Shown here piece after piece: positions 30,689-39,059 of a stretch of 43,969 nt of DNA. The stretch is from NCBI RefSeq assembly GCF_001683915.1, contig NZ_LXTT01000168.1, positions 1 through 43,969 on the forward strand, written 5' to 3'. Position 1 is the first letter of the stretch. The number at the start of each line of letters is the position of its first letter. The notes below the pieces were generated by a model. The model saw only the letters and a program-made list of their open reading frames with translations. It did not search any database and had not been told where the DNA came from. The translations under genes were made by a program, and so were the position numbers. The stretch is from Allomuricauda sp. CP2A (GTDB lineage Bacteria > Bacteroidota > Bacteroidia > Flavobacteriales > Flavobacteriaceae).

Positions 30689-32440
30689 ATGTATTTGTTC
30701 CCTGTGGTAAAAAAATTGCTCTTTCTAGGTGTCCTTATTGCCTCCTTTATGGGAAGGGCACAGCAATGCCCGGATTTATTGGGCCCAACCAATGGTGAAA
30801 CAAATGTGGCCGTAGATGCAACCCTTTCCTGGGAAGCTGTGGATGGGGTTCCTGCCTATTTGGTTTCCTTGGGAACAACACCTGGTGGGACGGATATTTT
30901 AGCCTCACAAAACGTGGGCAATTCTCCCAACTACACGCCTCCAAAAGGCCTGCCTGAAAACACAGAAATTTTTGTGACCATAACTTTGTTCTTCTTTGAC
31001 CAACCCGATATAATCTGTAATAGTCAAAGTTTTACCACCGAAACGCTCACCCAACCTCCCCTCTGCACCCAATTGAACTATCCGCAGGATATGGCCACGG
31101 ATGTGAACCCCGCTTCAACTATTTCTTGGGAATATGTGTATGGCGCAACCGGATATTATGTGAGTTTGGGAACAACACCGGGTGGTGTGGACATTGTAAA
31201 TACTGCTGATGCGGGGAACAATCTAAGTTACAATCCGCCCAGCGACCTTCCTTCGGAAGAGACAATCTATGTCACCATAAGACCATACAATAGCATTGGT
31301 GATGCCACAGGGTGTTCCTCAGAAAGTTTTACAACGAGTGAGGTTTCCCCTTTACCGAGTTGCACCAACATGATCTATCCCCAGAACGGAGAAATCAATG
31401 TACCCTTGTCCCCGGTATTGGAATGGAATGCCGTTTCAGGGGCAACGGGTTACCAAGTCACCATTGGTTCTACCCCAAATGGATTGGATATTCTCAACAA
31501 TGCCACATTTTACACAAATTCCACACCGGTACTTAATTTTGTACCCAATCAAACCTTCTTTATCACCATAACTCCTTTTAATGATGCAGGCCCTGCCCAG
31601 AATTGTACGCAGGAAAGTTTTTCCACGCTTTTGGGTTGTGGCCCATACTTGGATCTCGCTTCAGGTGAATTTGTGACCTTAAATCCTGAGATAGATTTTC
31701 CTGAAACGCTATCATTCTGTGAAAATGAAGCTCCCTTGGTTGTCACTTCCGAAGATAGTGCCGATGGTTACCGCTGGTATCAAATTGATCAATTCGATAA
31801 TGAAACGGTAATTTCAGATACCAATCAGGTTTCCATTGAAGAAAACGGCAGGTATCGCTATGAGGCCTATAACTTGGTTTCCCAATCAGGAAATATGATA
31901 GAATGCCCATCCACACAGGAGTTTAATGTGGTTTCCTCCGAAACGCCCGTCATCAACCGATTGAATGTCTCTGGCAATGGAGTGGATAGATTGCAAATTA
32001 CCGTTGAAGCGTCTGGCAATGGGGATTACGAATATGCCGTGGACAACCGGAACGGACCCTATTCGGACAACAGCACATTCACCAACCTTGAACCGGGAAC
32101 ACACACCTTTTATGTTCGGGATAAAAATGGTTGTGGCATTGCAGAGAAAAAGTTCAAGCAGGACTTGACCGTGGAGGGATTTCCCAAATTTTTCACGCCC
32201 AATGGGGATAACATCAATGACTATTGGCAGTTTATTCAACCACCAAATGGCGAGGAAGTTGTTTTACAAAGCATCCAAATTTTTAATCGCTATGGATTTT
32301 TCCTAAAGGAAATAGTGCAAAACTCCCAAGGATGGGATGGCAATTTCCAAGGGCAGCCCCTACCCGAAGGGGAATATTGGTTCAGGGCCATTGATGATTC
32401 AAACAGGGAAATCAAAGGTCATTTTTCCCTAAAACGATAA
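30689..32440 (+). CDS. Secreted multi-domain protein with type B T9SS C-terminal (gliding-motility) domain
   Basis: 583 aa. Signal peptide about 1-24 (ends GRAQ). Then three Ig/fibronectin-like repeats of about 95 residues (about 25-115, 116-210, 211-310), each opening with a Cys and a Y/GPxxG start and carrying the motif Y-V-S-LGTTPGG-DI or its variant. A further domain with several cysteines follows (about 315-480). The last about 85 residues (FPKFFTPNGDNINDYW ... IFNRYG ... GWDGNFQGQPLPEGEYWF) are the gliding motility-associated C-terminal domain, the type B signal for secretion by the type IX system and surface display. Probably an adhesin-like surface protein. Closely follows the ABC permease gene. 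Confidence 0.93.
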   Translation: MYLFPVVKKLLFLGVLIASFMGRAQQCPDLLGPTNGETNVAVDATLSWEAVDGVPAYLVSLGTTPGGTDILASQNVGNSPNYTPPKGLPENTEIFVTITLFFFDQPDIICNSQSFTTETLTQPPLCTQLNYPQDMATDVNPASTISWEYVYGATGYYVSLGTTPGGVDIVNTADAGNNLSYNPPSDLPSEETIYVTIRPYNSIGDATGCSSESFTTSEVSPLPSCTNMIYPQNGEINVPLSPVLEWNAVSGATGYQVTIGSTPNGLDILNNATFYTNSTPVLNFVPNQTFFITITPFNDAGPAQNCTQESFSTLLGCGPYLDLASGEFVTLNPEIDFPETLSFCENEAPLVVTSEDSADGYRWYQIDQFDNETVISDTNQVSIEENGRYRYEAYNLVSQSGNMIECPSTQEFNVVSSETPVINRLNVSGNGVDRLQITVEASGNGDYEYAVDNRNGPYSDNSTFTNLEPGTHTFYVRDKNGCGIAEKKFKQDLTVEGFPKFFTPNGDNINDYWQFIQPPNGEEVVLQSIQIFNRYGFFLKEIVQNSQGWDGNFQGQPLPEGEYWFRAIDDSNREIKGHFSLKR

Positions 32441-32489
32441 TCTTTCCGCTTTGCTTTAATTTGGTGCTTCCCTTTACTATTTTTATCAA

Positions 32490-34478
32490 ATGAAATTTCA
32501 GGTAGTATCAGGTTTTAAACCCACTGGTGACCAACCAGAGGCCATTAAGCAATTGGTGGAGGGTATTGAGGGTGGTGATCCCCACCAGACCTTGCTCGGG
32601 GTAACGGGGTCGGGGAAAACATTTACCGTGGCCAATGTGGTGGAATCCGTACAGCGTCCGACCTTGGTGTTGGCCCACAACAAGACCTTGGCCGCTCAAT
32701 TGTATTCTGAATTCAAACAGTTTTTTCCCCATAATGCCGTTGAATACTTTGTATCCTATTACGATTACTACCAACCCGAAGCCTACATTCCCACAAGTGG
32801 GTTGTATATTGAAAAAGACCTCTCCATCAATGAGGATATTGAAAAGCTTCGGTTGAGTGCCACTTCTTCCCTCCTTTCCGGGCGAAGGGATGTACTGGTA
32901 GTGGCCTCCGTTTCCTGCCTGTATGGTATCGGAAACCCTGTTGAATTTCAAAAGAACGTGATTTCCATCCATAAAAATCAAGTCATTTCCCGGACAAAAT
33001 TTCTGAAACAACTGGTACAAAGTCTGTATTCCAGAACTACTGCTGATTTTAGAAATGGGAATTTCAGGGTGAAGGGGGATGTTGTGGATGTCTTCCCTGG
33101 CTATGCCGATCATGCCTTCCGAATTCATTTTTTTGGGGATGAAATTGAGGAGATCGAAGCGTTGGATCCCTTCAACAACAAAGTCATCGAAATTTATGAC
33201 TCGTTGAACATTTATCCGGCCAACATGTTTGTCACTTCACCGGATGTATTGCAGAATGCCATACGGCAAATTCAGGATGACTTGGTGAAACAAGTGGACT
33301 ATTTTAAGGAAATAGGTCGACCTCTGGAAGCCAAACGCTTGGAGGAACGAACTAATTTTGACTTGGAGATGATTCGCGAATTGGGCTATTGCTCTGGAAT
33401 TGAGAACTATTCCAGGTATTTGGATGGGCGAGAGCCTGGAACACGGCCCTTCTGCCTATTGGATTATTTTCCCGATGATTATTTGATGATCATTGATGAA
33501 AGTCACGTGACCATTCCGCAAGTGCATGCCATGTACGGAGGAGACCGTTCCAGAAAGGAAAATTTGGTGGAATATGGGTTTCGCCTTCCGGCGGCGATGG
33601 ATAATCGACCTCTCAAATTTGAAGAGTTTGAAGCACTCCAAAATCAGGTTATTTTCGTCAGTGCAACACCAGCGGATTATGAACTGGAACTGAGCCAAGG
33701 CGTTTATGTGGAACAGGTCATTCGCCCAACAGGTCTGTTGGACCCGATTATTGAGGTACGACCAAGTGCCAACCAAATTGATGATTTGGTGGAGGAAATC
33801 CAGCAACGGGTAGAATTGGATGAACGAACGCTGGTGACCACTTTGACCAAACGCATGGCCGAGGAACTTGCCAAGTATTTGGCCCGAATCGATGTGCGTT
33901 GTCGTTACATTCACAGTGATGTGGATACCTTGGAACGGGTGGAAATCATGCAGGATTTAAGAAAAGGCTTGTTTGATGTTTTGATCGGTGTAAACCTGCT
34001 ACGGGAAGGATTGGATTTGCCCGAAGTTTCGTTGGTGGCCATTTTGGATGCTGACAAGGAAGGCTTTTTACGTAGTAACCGTTCGTTGACCCAGACCGTG
34101 GGCCGTGCAGCACGAAACTTGAATGGAAAGGCCATTATGTATGCCGATAAGATTACCGAGAGCATGCAAAAAACCATTGATGAGACCAATTATAGAAGGG
34201 AAAAGCAGTTGGCCTACAACCAAGAAAACAATATCACCCCCACAGCCCTGAACAAAAGCTTGGATAGTGCCTTGGCGAAAAATTCAGTTTCTACCTATCA
34301 CTTTCAAAAAGAGGAATTGCGTGCCGCCGAACCCGATTTGGAATATCTTACCGGTGACCAACGGGAAAAATTGATTCGGGAGAAACGCAAAGCGATGGAA
34401 AAAGCGGCCAAAGAACTCAACTTTATGGAAGCGGCCAAGCTACGTGACGAAATAAAACTACTTCAGGAACAAGAGTAA
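32490..34478 (+). CDS. uvrB: Excinuclease ABC subunit B
   Basis: 662 aa, full length. The damage-verifying helicase-like subunit of nucleotide excision repair. Walker A LGVTGSGKT (about 37-45), the beta-hairpin YYDYYQPEAY that inserts between DNA strands, the DEAD-type DESH (about 337-340), helicase motif VSATP, motif VI QTVGRAARN and a C-terminal UVR domain (MEKAAKELNFMEAAKLRDEIKLLQ) that binds UvrC. It is 49 bp downstream of the secreted protein and is followed by two hairpins, the second a good terminator. No uvrA or uvrC in the window. Confidence 0.98.
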   Translation: MKFQVVSGFKPTGDQPEAIKQLVEGIEGGDPHQTLLGVTGSGKTFTVANVVESVQRPTLVLAHNKTLAAQLYSEFKQFFPHNAVEYFVSYYDYYQPEAYIPTSGLYIEKDLSINEDIEKLRLSATSSLLSGRRDVLVVASVSCLYGIGNPVEFQKNVISIHKNQVISRTKFLKQLVQSLYSRTTADFRNGNFRVKGDVVDVFPGYADHAFRIHFFGDEIEEIEALDPFNNKVIEIYDSLNIYPANMFVTSPDVLQNAIRQIQDDLVKQVDYFKEIGRPLEAKRLEERTNFDLEMIRELGYCSGIENYSRYLDGREPGTRPFCLLDYFPDDYLMIIDESHVTIPQVHAMYGGDRSRKENLVEYGFRLPAAMDNRPLKFEEFEALQNQVIFVSATPADYELELSQGVYVEQVIRPTGLLDPIIEVRPSANQIDDLVEEIQQRVELDERTLVTTLTKRMAEELAKYLARIDVRCRYIHSDVDTLERVEIMQDLRKGLFDVLIGVNLLREGLDLPEVSLVAILDADKEGFLRSNRSLTQTVGRAARNLNGKAIMYADKITESMQKTIDETNYRREKQLAYNQENNITPTALNKSLDSALAKNSVSTYHFQKEELRAAEPDLEYLTGDQREKLIREKRKAMEKAAKELNFMEAAKLRDEIKLLQEQE

Positions 34479-34484
34479 AAGAAA

Positions 34485-34514
34485 GCGCGCCCCTACATTA
34501 CTGCGGGAGCGCGC
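34485..34514. other. GC-rich hairpin after uvrB
   Basis: GCGCGC at 34485-34490 and at 34509-34514 pair and extend by CC/GG with one mismatch around a short loop. It has no T-run, so it is not a classical terminator; it may block read-through or protect the 3' end of uvrB mRNA. Confidence 0.55.
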
Positions 34515-34547
34515 AAACTAACTAACCAACTAATCACTCATCATGAA

Positions 34548-34577
34548 ACACCTAAAGTTGGTGTCTTTTGTTTTTTC
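34548..34577 (+). terminator. Rho-independent terminator of uvrB
   Basis: Short stem ACACC (34548-34552) with GGTGT (34560-34564), loop of seven bases, followed by a T-rich tract CTTTTGTTTTTTC up to 34577, just before the convergent hsp20 stop at 34578. Confidence 0.7.
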
Positions 34578-35003
34578 TTATCCGATTGAAATCAATCGTT
34601 TTGGTTTAGGGAGTGCCTCTTGCTTTTTGGGCAAGGTCAATCTCAATATTCCATCTTCGTACTTGGCATCGATTTTGGAACCATCAACGGTTTCGGGCAA
34701 TGTAAAGGCCCTTCTGAAGGATGAATAGGAAAATTCCTTTCTGGTATAATTGTCCTTGGTTTCTTCGTTTTCCGATTTCATTTCGCTGGAAATGGTCAAC
34801 ACATCATTGTCCACTTCTACCGTGAAATCATCTTTCTTTACCCCAGGAACAGCAAGTTCCAGTTCAAAATTTTCTTGATTGTCCTTAATATTGACAGCGG
34901 GCACAGAAGTATTCCACTTATCTGTCCCACCAAACCAATCCGGTCCCATAACATCGTTCATCAAGGATGGAAAAAACAGGTTGTTTCTTTTTACTAAACT
35001 CAT
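34578..35003 (-). CDS. Hsp20/alpha-crystallin small heat-shock protein
   Basis: 141 aa. Alpha-crystallin domain from about residue 35 to 130: VNIKDNQENFELELAVPGVKKDDFTVEVDNDVLTI, then FRRAFTLPETVDGSKIDAKYEDGILRLTLPK, with the conserved A-x-x-x-GxL element, and the C-terminal RLISIG carrying an I-x-I-like tail that links dimers into oligomers. Holds denatured proteins without ATP. The 5' region carries a sigma-54-like promoter and two TGTC-N5-GACA palindromes (see those entries). It faces uvrB convergently and lies behind the TerB-like gene on the same strand. Confidence 0.94.
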   Translation of the reverse strand: MSLVKRNNLFFPSLMNDVMGPDWFGGTDKWNTSVPAVNIKDNQENFELELAVPGVKKDDFTVEVDNDVLTISSEMKSENEETKDNYTRKEFSYSSFRRAFTLPETVDGSKIDAKYEDGILRLTLPKKQEALPKPKRLISIG

Positions 35004-35049
35004 GGCGATTTATTTTTTAAAGGTTAAACTTCTAAATCACCTTATTATA

Positions 35050-35066
35050 GGCAAATGATGTACCAA
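35050..35066 (-). promoter_or_regulatory. Sigma-54-type promoter before hsp20
   Basis: On the minus strand TTGGTACATCATTTGCC contains GG and GC separated by exactly 10 bases, in the TTGG-N-AC...TTGC context of the sigma-54 -24/-12 consensus. Predicted transcription start near 35039, giving a leader of about 35 bases. No TAnnTTTG box is found in this gap. Confidence 0.6.
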
Positions 35067-35075
35067 CACAGAAAC

Positions 35076-35122
35076 CATGTCGATATGACATGTTTTTAAC
35101 AATAAATTATGTCAAAATGACA
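35076..35122. promoter_or_regulatory. Two TGTC-N5-GACA palindromes, putative enhancer-binding-protein sites
   Basis: Perfect palindromes TGTCAAAATGACA (35110-35122) and CATGTCGATATGACATG (35076-35092). The two 13-bp cores share the TGTC/GACA arms and their centres are 32 bp apart, three helical turns. They lie just upstream of the sigma-54-like promoter and begin at the end of the TerB-like gene. Confidence 0.6.
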
Positions 35123-35524
35123 CTAATTGTAATGTGCCTTGAAGATATTGATCAACACATTTGGCGGAACCACATTATTGGGGTAGTTGTGCATCACCTG
35201 TAAAACCTGACTTATTGCACCCGGGGGAAGTCCCATTCTAAGTCCAATATTATAGAGCGTATCCACTTCTTTTTTATGTTGATGCTGGTCTACGTTCATC
35301 AACAGTAACAATCTGTGAAACTGTACAATACGTTCCGCTTGGGATTTCAAGACTACTTTTGGGGATTTCTCTTTTAAGAGGCCTTCAAAGGTCTCTTTGT
35401 CAACACCTAAATTTGAAGCTACTTTAAGCAAAAAACCATATTCCGATTCCTTTAAGGAATGGTCAACCCGGGCAAAGGCGATCATTTCAGAAAGAATGCT
35501 CAATTTCTCCTCGTAGGTACCCAT
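35123..35524 (-). CDS. TerB-like helical protein
   Basis: 133-aa all-helical protein. The pattern KLSILSEMIAFARVDHSLKESEYGFLLKVASNLGVDKETFEGLL, with an acidic DHSLKESE loop between helices, matches the TerB/DjlA metal-binding helical domain; the second half (VVLKSQAERIVQFHRLLLLMNVDQHQHKKEVDTLYNIGLRMGL) repeats it. A tellurite-resistance role should not be assumed: no other ter genes are present. It directly precedes hsp20 (119 bp), with the regulatory palindrome starting at its stop codon. Confidence 0.75.
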   Translation of the reverse strand: MGTYEEKLSILSEMIAFARVDHSLKESEYGFLLKVASNLGVDKETFEGLLKEKSPKVVLKSQAERIVQFHRLLLLMNVDQHQHKKEVDTLYNIGLRMGLPPGAISQVLQVMHNYPNNVVPPNVLINIFKAHYN

Positions 35525-35639
35525 GGGTTTGGTTTTGGTGCAACTTCTTTATAGATAACTCCAAAACACCCCATTTTAGTACACAACGAAACCCGGAATT
35601 TTTGAGCTCTATCCAAATAAGGTGATTGGGCACTGAAAT

Positions 35640-35670
35640 AAAAAAGGGCAACGTTTATGTAACGTCGCCC
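35640..35670 (-). terminator. Rho-independent terminator of sucC
   Basis: On the minus strand GGGCGACGTT and AACGTTGCCC (plus 35646-35670, one mismatch) form a strong stem with a short loop, followed by TTTTTATTT (plus A-run at 35640-35645). It is about 30 bp after the sucC stop. Confidence 0.88.
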
Positions 35671-35697
35671 CTATCTTGGCAAAGTATGTAAGGGTAA

Positions 35698-36891
35698 TTA
35701 TCCCAATACTTCTTTTACTTTATCAGCAGCTTCCTGGAACTGAACCGCAGAATGTACGGCCAAACCAGAATTGTCAATAATCTCTTTGGCCAACTCGGCA
35801 TTGGTACCCTGAAGTCGTACAATAATAGGCACTTGAATGGCATCACCCATGTTTTTGTAGGCATCCACAATACCTTGTGCCACACGGTCACAACGCACAA
35901 TACCTCCAAAAATATTGATCAATATCGCTTTTACGTTGGGATCCTTTAAAATGATTCGGAAGGCCTCTTCTACCCTTTTGGCATCGGCAGTACCGCCAAC
36001 ATCCAAGAAGTTTGCAGGTTCACCACCGGCCATTTTGATCAAATCCATGGTGGCCATGGCCAATCCGGCTCCGTTTACCATGCAACCTACGTTTCCATCC
36101 AAATCCACGTAGTTCAATCCTACCTCACGAGCTTCAACCTCAATAGGATTTTCCTCACGAAGGTCTCGCATTTCGGCATAGGTCTTTCTACGGTACAAGG
36201 CATTATCATCAATGGATACTTTGGCATCCACAGCCATAATCTTATCATCTGAGGTCTTCAACACCGGATTGATCTCAAAAAGACTGGCATCACTCTGTTC
36301 ATACGCTTTGTAAAGTGCAGATACAAATTTTACCATCTCCTTAAATGCCGTACCGGACAATCCCAAGTTAAAAGCTATACGTCTAGCTTGGAATGGCAAC
36401 AAACCCATTCCAGGATCAATTTCTTCAGTAAAGATCAAATGTGGGGTCTTTTCGGCAACCTCCTCAATGTCCATTCCACCTTCGGTGGAGTACATCACCA
36501 TATTCCTTCCGGTAGCCCTGTTCAGCAACACCGACATGTAGAATTCATTGGTTTCACTGTCACCGGGATAATATACGTCCTCGGCCACCAACACTTGGTG
36601 TACTTTTTTACCTTCAGCAGATGTTTGCGGGGTAATCAGGTTCATCCCAATGATGTTTCCTGCCAACTCTTCAACTTCCTTCAAGTTTTTGGCCAATTTA
36701 ACACCTCCACCTTTTCCACGGCCTCCGGCATGTACCTGTGCTTTTATAACATGCCACCCGGTTCCAGTTTCCTGTGTCAATTGTTTGGCGGCATCCACCG
36801 CTTCCTTTGCATTTCGGGCCACGATTCCTCGTTGGATCTTAACCCCAAAGCTGGCCAAAATTTCTTTTCCTTGATATTCGTGAAGATTCAT
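35698..36891 (-). CDS. sucC: Succinyl-CoA ligase (ADP-forming), beta subunit
   Basis: 397 aa, full length. TCA-cycle enzyme making ATP (or GTP) and succinate from succinyl-CoA. The N-terminal ATP-grasp domain opens MNLHEYQGKEILASFGV with AQVHAGGRGKGGGVKLAK, and the CoA-ligase domain has the ALINIFGGI-like ILINIFGGIVRCD block and the nearby GGTADAKRVEEAF. The alpha subunit gene is not adjacent, as is usual in Bacteroidota. It is monocistronic with its own promoter box and terminator. Confidence 0.97.
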   Translation of the reverse strand: MNLHEYQGKEILASFGVKIQRGIVARNAKEAVDAAKQLTQETGTGWHVIKAQVHAGGRGKGGGVKLAKNLKEVEELAGNIIGMNLITPQTSAEGKKVHQVLVAEDVYYPGDSETNEFYMSVLLNRATGRNMVMYSTEGGMDIEEVAEKTPHLIFTEEIDPGMGLLPFQARRIAFNLGLSGTAFKEMVKFVSALYKAYEQSDASLFEINPVLKTSDDKIMAVDAKVSIDDNALYRRKTYAEMRDLREENPIEVEAREVGLNYVDLDGNVGCMVNGAGLAMATMDLIKMAGGEPANFLDVGGTADAKRVEEAFRIILKDPNVKAILINIFGGIVRCDRVAQGIVDAYKNMGDAIQVPIIVRLQGTNAELAKEIIDNSGLAVHSAVQFQEAADKVKEVLG

Positions 36892-36916
36892 CTGTGAATT
36901 AACTTTTGTTTGCCGA

Positions 36917-36924
36917 CAAAAATA
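36917..36924 (-). promoter_or_regulatory. -7 promoter box (TATTTTTG) before sucC
   Basis: Perfect TAnnTTTG on the minus strand, 25 bp before the ATG at 36891. A TTG lies upstream at a slightly short distance of 14 bases. Confidence 0.55.
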
Positions 36925-37020
36925 GAAAACCCCATCGACAAATAGAAGGTGAAAAAGGAATAATTAACGCCAGCGTACCTAGCGTACAGAAAGGGAGCAC
37001 ATTTCGTAACAAATCTTATG

Positions 37021-37659
37021 CTAGATTTTAAAATCCTTAAAGTCCAAAGGATCAAAATTCCTAAAATGACCGTTCATTTCAATGACGGCCTTGGTGCGGT
37101 TTACCTGGCTCAACAAGGAAGTTGTGGAATCTAAATGTTCTTTGATGTACAACAAGCGATCTTTTTCTTTTGGAATCTGGAGCAATTCGTATTCCTGTTC
37201 AAAGGAAAGTCCCATTTTGTGGGCCAATGAATAACTGTTGAACTGCTTGGGCGAGGTTTTGGTAAAGGGAACATCCATTAAGTCGTACAGCACCTCAACT
37301 TTTTGCAATACTTCTTGCCTGAGGTCTTCTTCCGCATCATTCTCAACATCCAAGAATTCGACTTCCCCACCTGAGTACAACTTGCCATCCATTTGGTGTT
37401 CAAAAGAAAGTACTTTGAAAACCTGTCTTCCCACACAGACCACATCCATCTCTCCATTCTTATAGGTATTCACCACCTCAACCAACTGCACTTCGGTGCC
37501 ATAGGTCATGGCGTTGTTGATGAATACCGGAACCCCAAAGGTAATGGCCTCCTTCCTACAGTCATTGATCAACTGTTTGTAACGTTCCTCAAAAATATGG
37601 AGGGGCACCGTTTCACCCGGAAAAAAGACCGATTGCAAGGGGAATAGAGGTAATTTCAT
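37021..37659 (-). CDS. Lon-protease N-terminal (substrate-binding) domain protein
   Basis: 212 aa, a stand-alone LON-SB domain without protease or ATPase parts. The opening LPLFPLQSVFFPGETVPLHIFEERYKQLINDC is the family signature, followed by FGVPVFINN, VQLVEVVNTYKNGEMDVVCVGRQVFKVL and a helical C-terminal region. Homologues are common in Bacteroidota with unknown function; proposed to bind misfolded protein or peptide. Single gene. Confidence 0.88.
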   Translation of the reverse strand: MKLPLFPLQSVFFPGETVPLHIFEERYKQLINDCRKEAITFGVPVFINNAMTYGTEVQLVEVVNTYKNGEMDVVCVGRQVFKVLSFEHQMDGKLYSGGEVEFLDVENDAEEDLRQEVLQKVEVLYDLMDVPFTKTSPKQFNSYSLAHKMGLSFEQEYELLQIPKEKDRLLYIKEHLDSTTSLLSQVNRTKAVIEMNGHFRNFDPLDFKDFKI

Positions 37660-37771
37660 TGTTGAAGTTTGTCTAAAAATACAATCCGAAATTCAAAGGA
37701 GCAAGTAATTCTATCTTCATTTGTTGGTTTTGAAACAATTTGTTACAAATAAATGAATTTGTTTTTTATTC

Positions 37772-37802
37772 TTGTAGAACCCGCATACATCCAGTAGATT
37801 TG
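37772..37802 (+). promoter_or_regulatory. Promoter of lysA (TTG-N20-TAGATTTG)
   Basis: TTG at 37772-37774 and a perfect TAnnTTTG box at 37795-37802, 18 bp before the ATG at 37820. One of the best-formed promoters in the window. Confidence 0.75.
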
Positions 37803-37819
37803 CCCGAAAACTAAGCACA

Positions 37820-39058
37820 ATGAACTCCAAAGACCTATTAAAATTAACGGAGCAGTTTGGAGCTCCACTCTACGTATATGACGCCGACAAAATAGCTTCG
37901 CAATACCAAAGATTGACTAAAGCTTTTGAAGGGGTTCCTGAGCTACGTTTGAATTATGCCGCCAAAGCACTGTCAAACATAAGCATTCTTAGGTTGATGA
38001 ATCATTTGGGCAGTGGTCTGGACACGGTTTCCATTCAAGAAGTGAAACTGGGTCTTATGGCAGGTTTTAAGCCCGAATCCATAATTTATACGCCCAATGG
38101 GGTTTCTTTGGAGGAAATTGAGGAAGCTGCTGCGCTTGGGGTTCAGGTGAATATCGACAACCTGTCCATTTTGGAGCAATTTGGTAGCAAACATCCTGAT
38201 ATTCCTGTTTGTATCCGTATCAACCCCCATGTGATGGCAGGAGGCAACTCCAAAATATCTGTGGGTCATATCGATTCTAAATTTGGAATCAGCATCCATC
38301 AAATTCCGCACTTGTTGCGCATTGTGGAACTGACCAACATGAACATCAACGGGATACACATGCATACCGGAAGTGACATTCTGGATATTGATGTGTTCCT
38401 GTACGCTTCTGAAATTTTGTTTGAAACGGCCAAAAATTTCAAGGATTTGGAATTCATCGACTTTGGAAGTGGATTTAAGGTTCCCTACAAAGCAGGAGAT
38501 ATTCAGACCAACATAGAGGAATTGGGCAAGAAGTTGACCACCCGTTTCAATCAATTCTGCAAGGAGTATGGCAAGGATCTTACCTTGGCGTTTGAACCTG
38601 GTAAATTTTTGGTCAGTGAAGCAGGGTACTTCTTGGCCAAAGTAAATGTGGTAAAACAGACCACTTCCACTGTTTTTGCCAGTATAGATTCCGGTTTCAA
38701 CCATTTGATTCGTCCCATGCTCTATGGTTCCAGTCATGAAATCATTAACATTTCCAACCCCAAAGGAAGGGAACGTTATTATTCTGTGGTGGGGTATATC
38801 TGTGAAACGGATACGTTTGGCAGCAACCGTAGGATCAATGAAATTTCTGAAGGAGATATTCTTTGTTTCCGAAATGCAGGGGCCTATTGCTTTACCATGG
38901 CCAGCAATTACAACTCCAGGTACAGACCTGCAGAGGTACTTTGGTACAATGGCAAGGCCCATTTGATTCGGGAACGGGAAACTTTTGATGACATCCTAAG
39001 AAATCAGGTAGATGTGAAGGAGCTGTTTGAAGTGCCTAAAAAAGAGGCCGTTAAATAA
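37820..39058 (+). CDS. lysA: Diaminopimelate decarboxylase
   Basis: 412-aa fold-type III PLP enzyme; last step of lysine synthesis, meso-diaminopimelate to L-lysine. YAAKALSN (about 46-53) carries the PLP lysine, HTGSDI the phosphate-side block, FGSGFKVPY and FEPGKFLV the glycine-rich loop, CETDTFGSNR the catalytic Cys of the partner subunit, and AGAYCFTMASNYN the C-terminal signature. A DUF3995-like gene begins one base after its stop. Confidence 0.96.
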   Translation: MNSKDLLKLTEQFGAPLYVYDADKIASQYQRLTKAFEGVPELRLNYAAKALSNISILRLMNHLGSGLDTVSIQEVKLGLMAGFKPESIIYTPNGVSLEEIEEAAALGVQVNIDNLSILEQFGSKHPDIPVCIRINPHVMAGGNSKISVGHIDSKFGISIHQIPHLLRIVELTNMNINGIHMHTGSDILDIDVFLYASEILFETAKNFKDLEFIDFGSGFKVPYKAGDIQTNIEELGKKLTTRFNQFCKEYGKDLTLAFEPGKFLVSEAGYFLAKVNVVKQTTSTVFASIDSGFNHLIRPMLYGSSHEIINISNPKGRERYYSVVGYICETDTFGSNRRINEISEGDILCFRNAGAYCFTMASNYNSRYRPAEVLWYNGKAHLIRERETFDDILRNQVDVKELFEVPKKEAVK

Positions 39059-39059
39059 C

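Noticed and set aside
34543..34728. 61-aa plus-strand frame starting MKHLKL after uvrB
   Set aside because: Its start codons form the terminator stem and T-run, and the rest is antisense to hsp20.
35123..35524. Tellurite resistance locus
   Set aside because: Only one TerB-like domain; none of the other ter genes are present.
37973..38962. 329-aa minus-strand open frame inside lysA
   Set aside because: Shadow of lysA, which has all its catalytic motifs; no promoter for the antisense frame.
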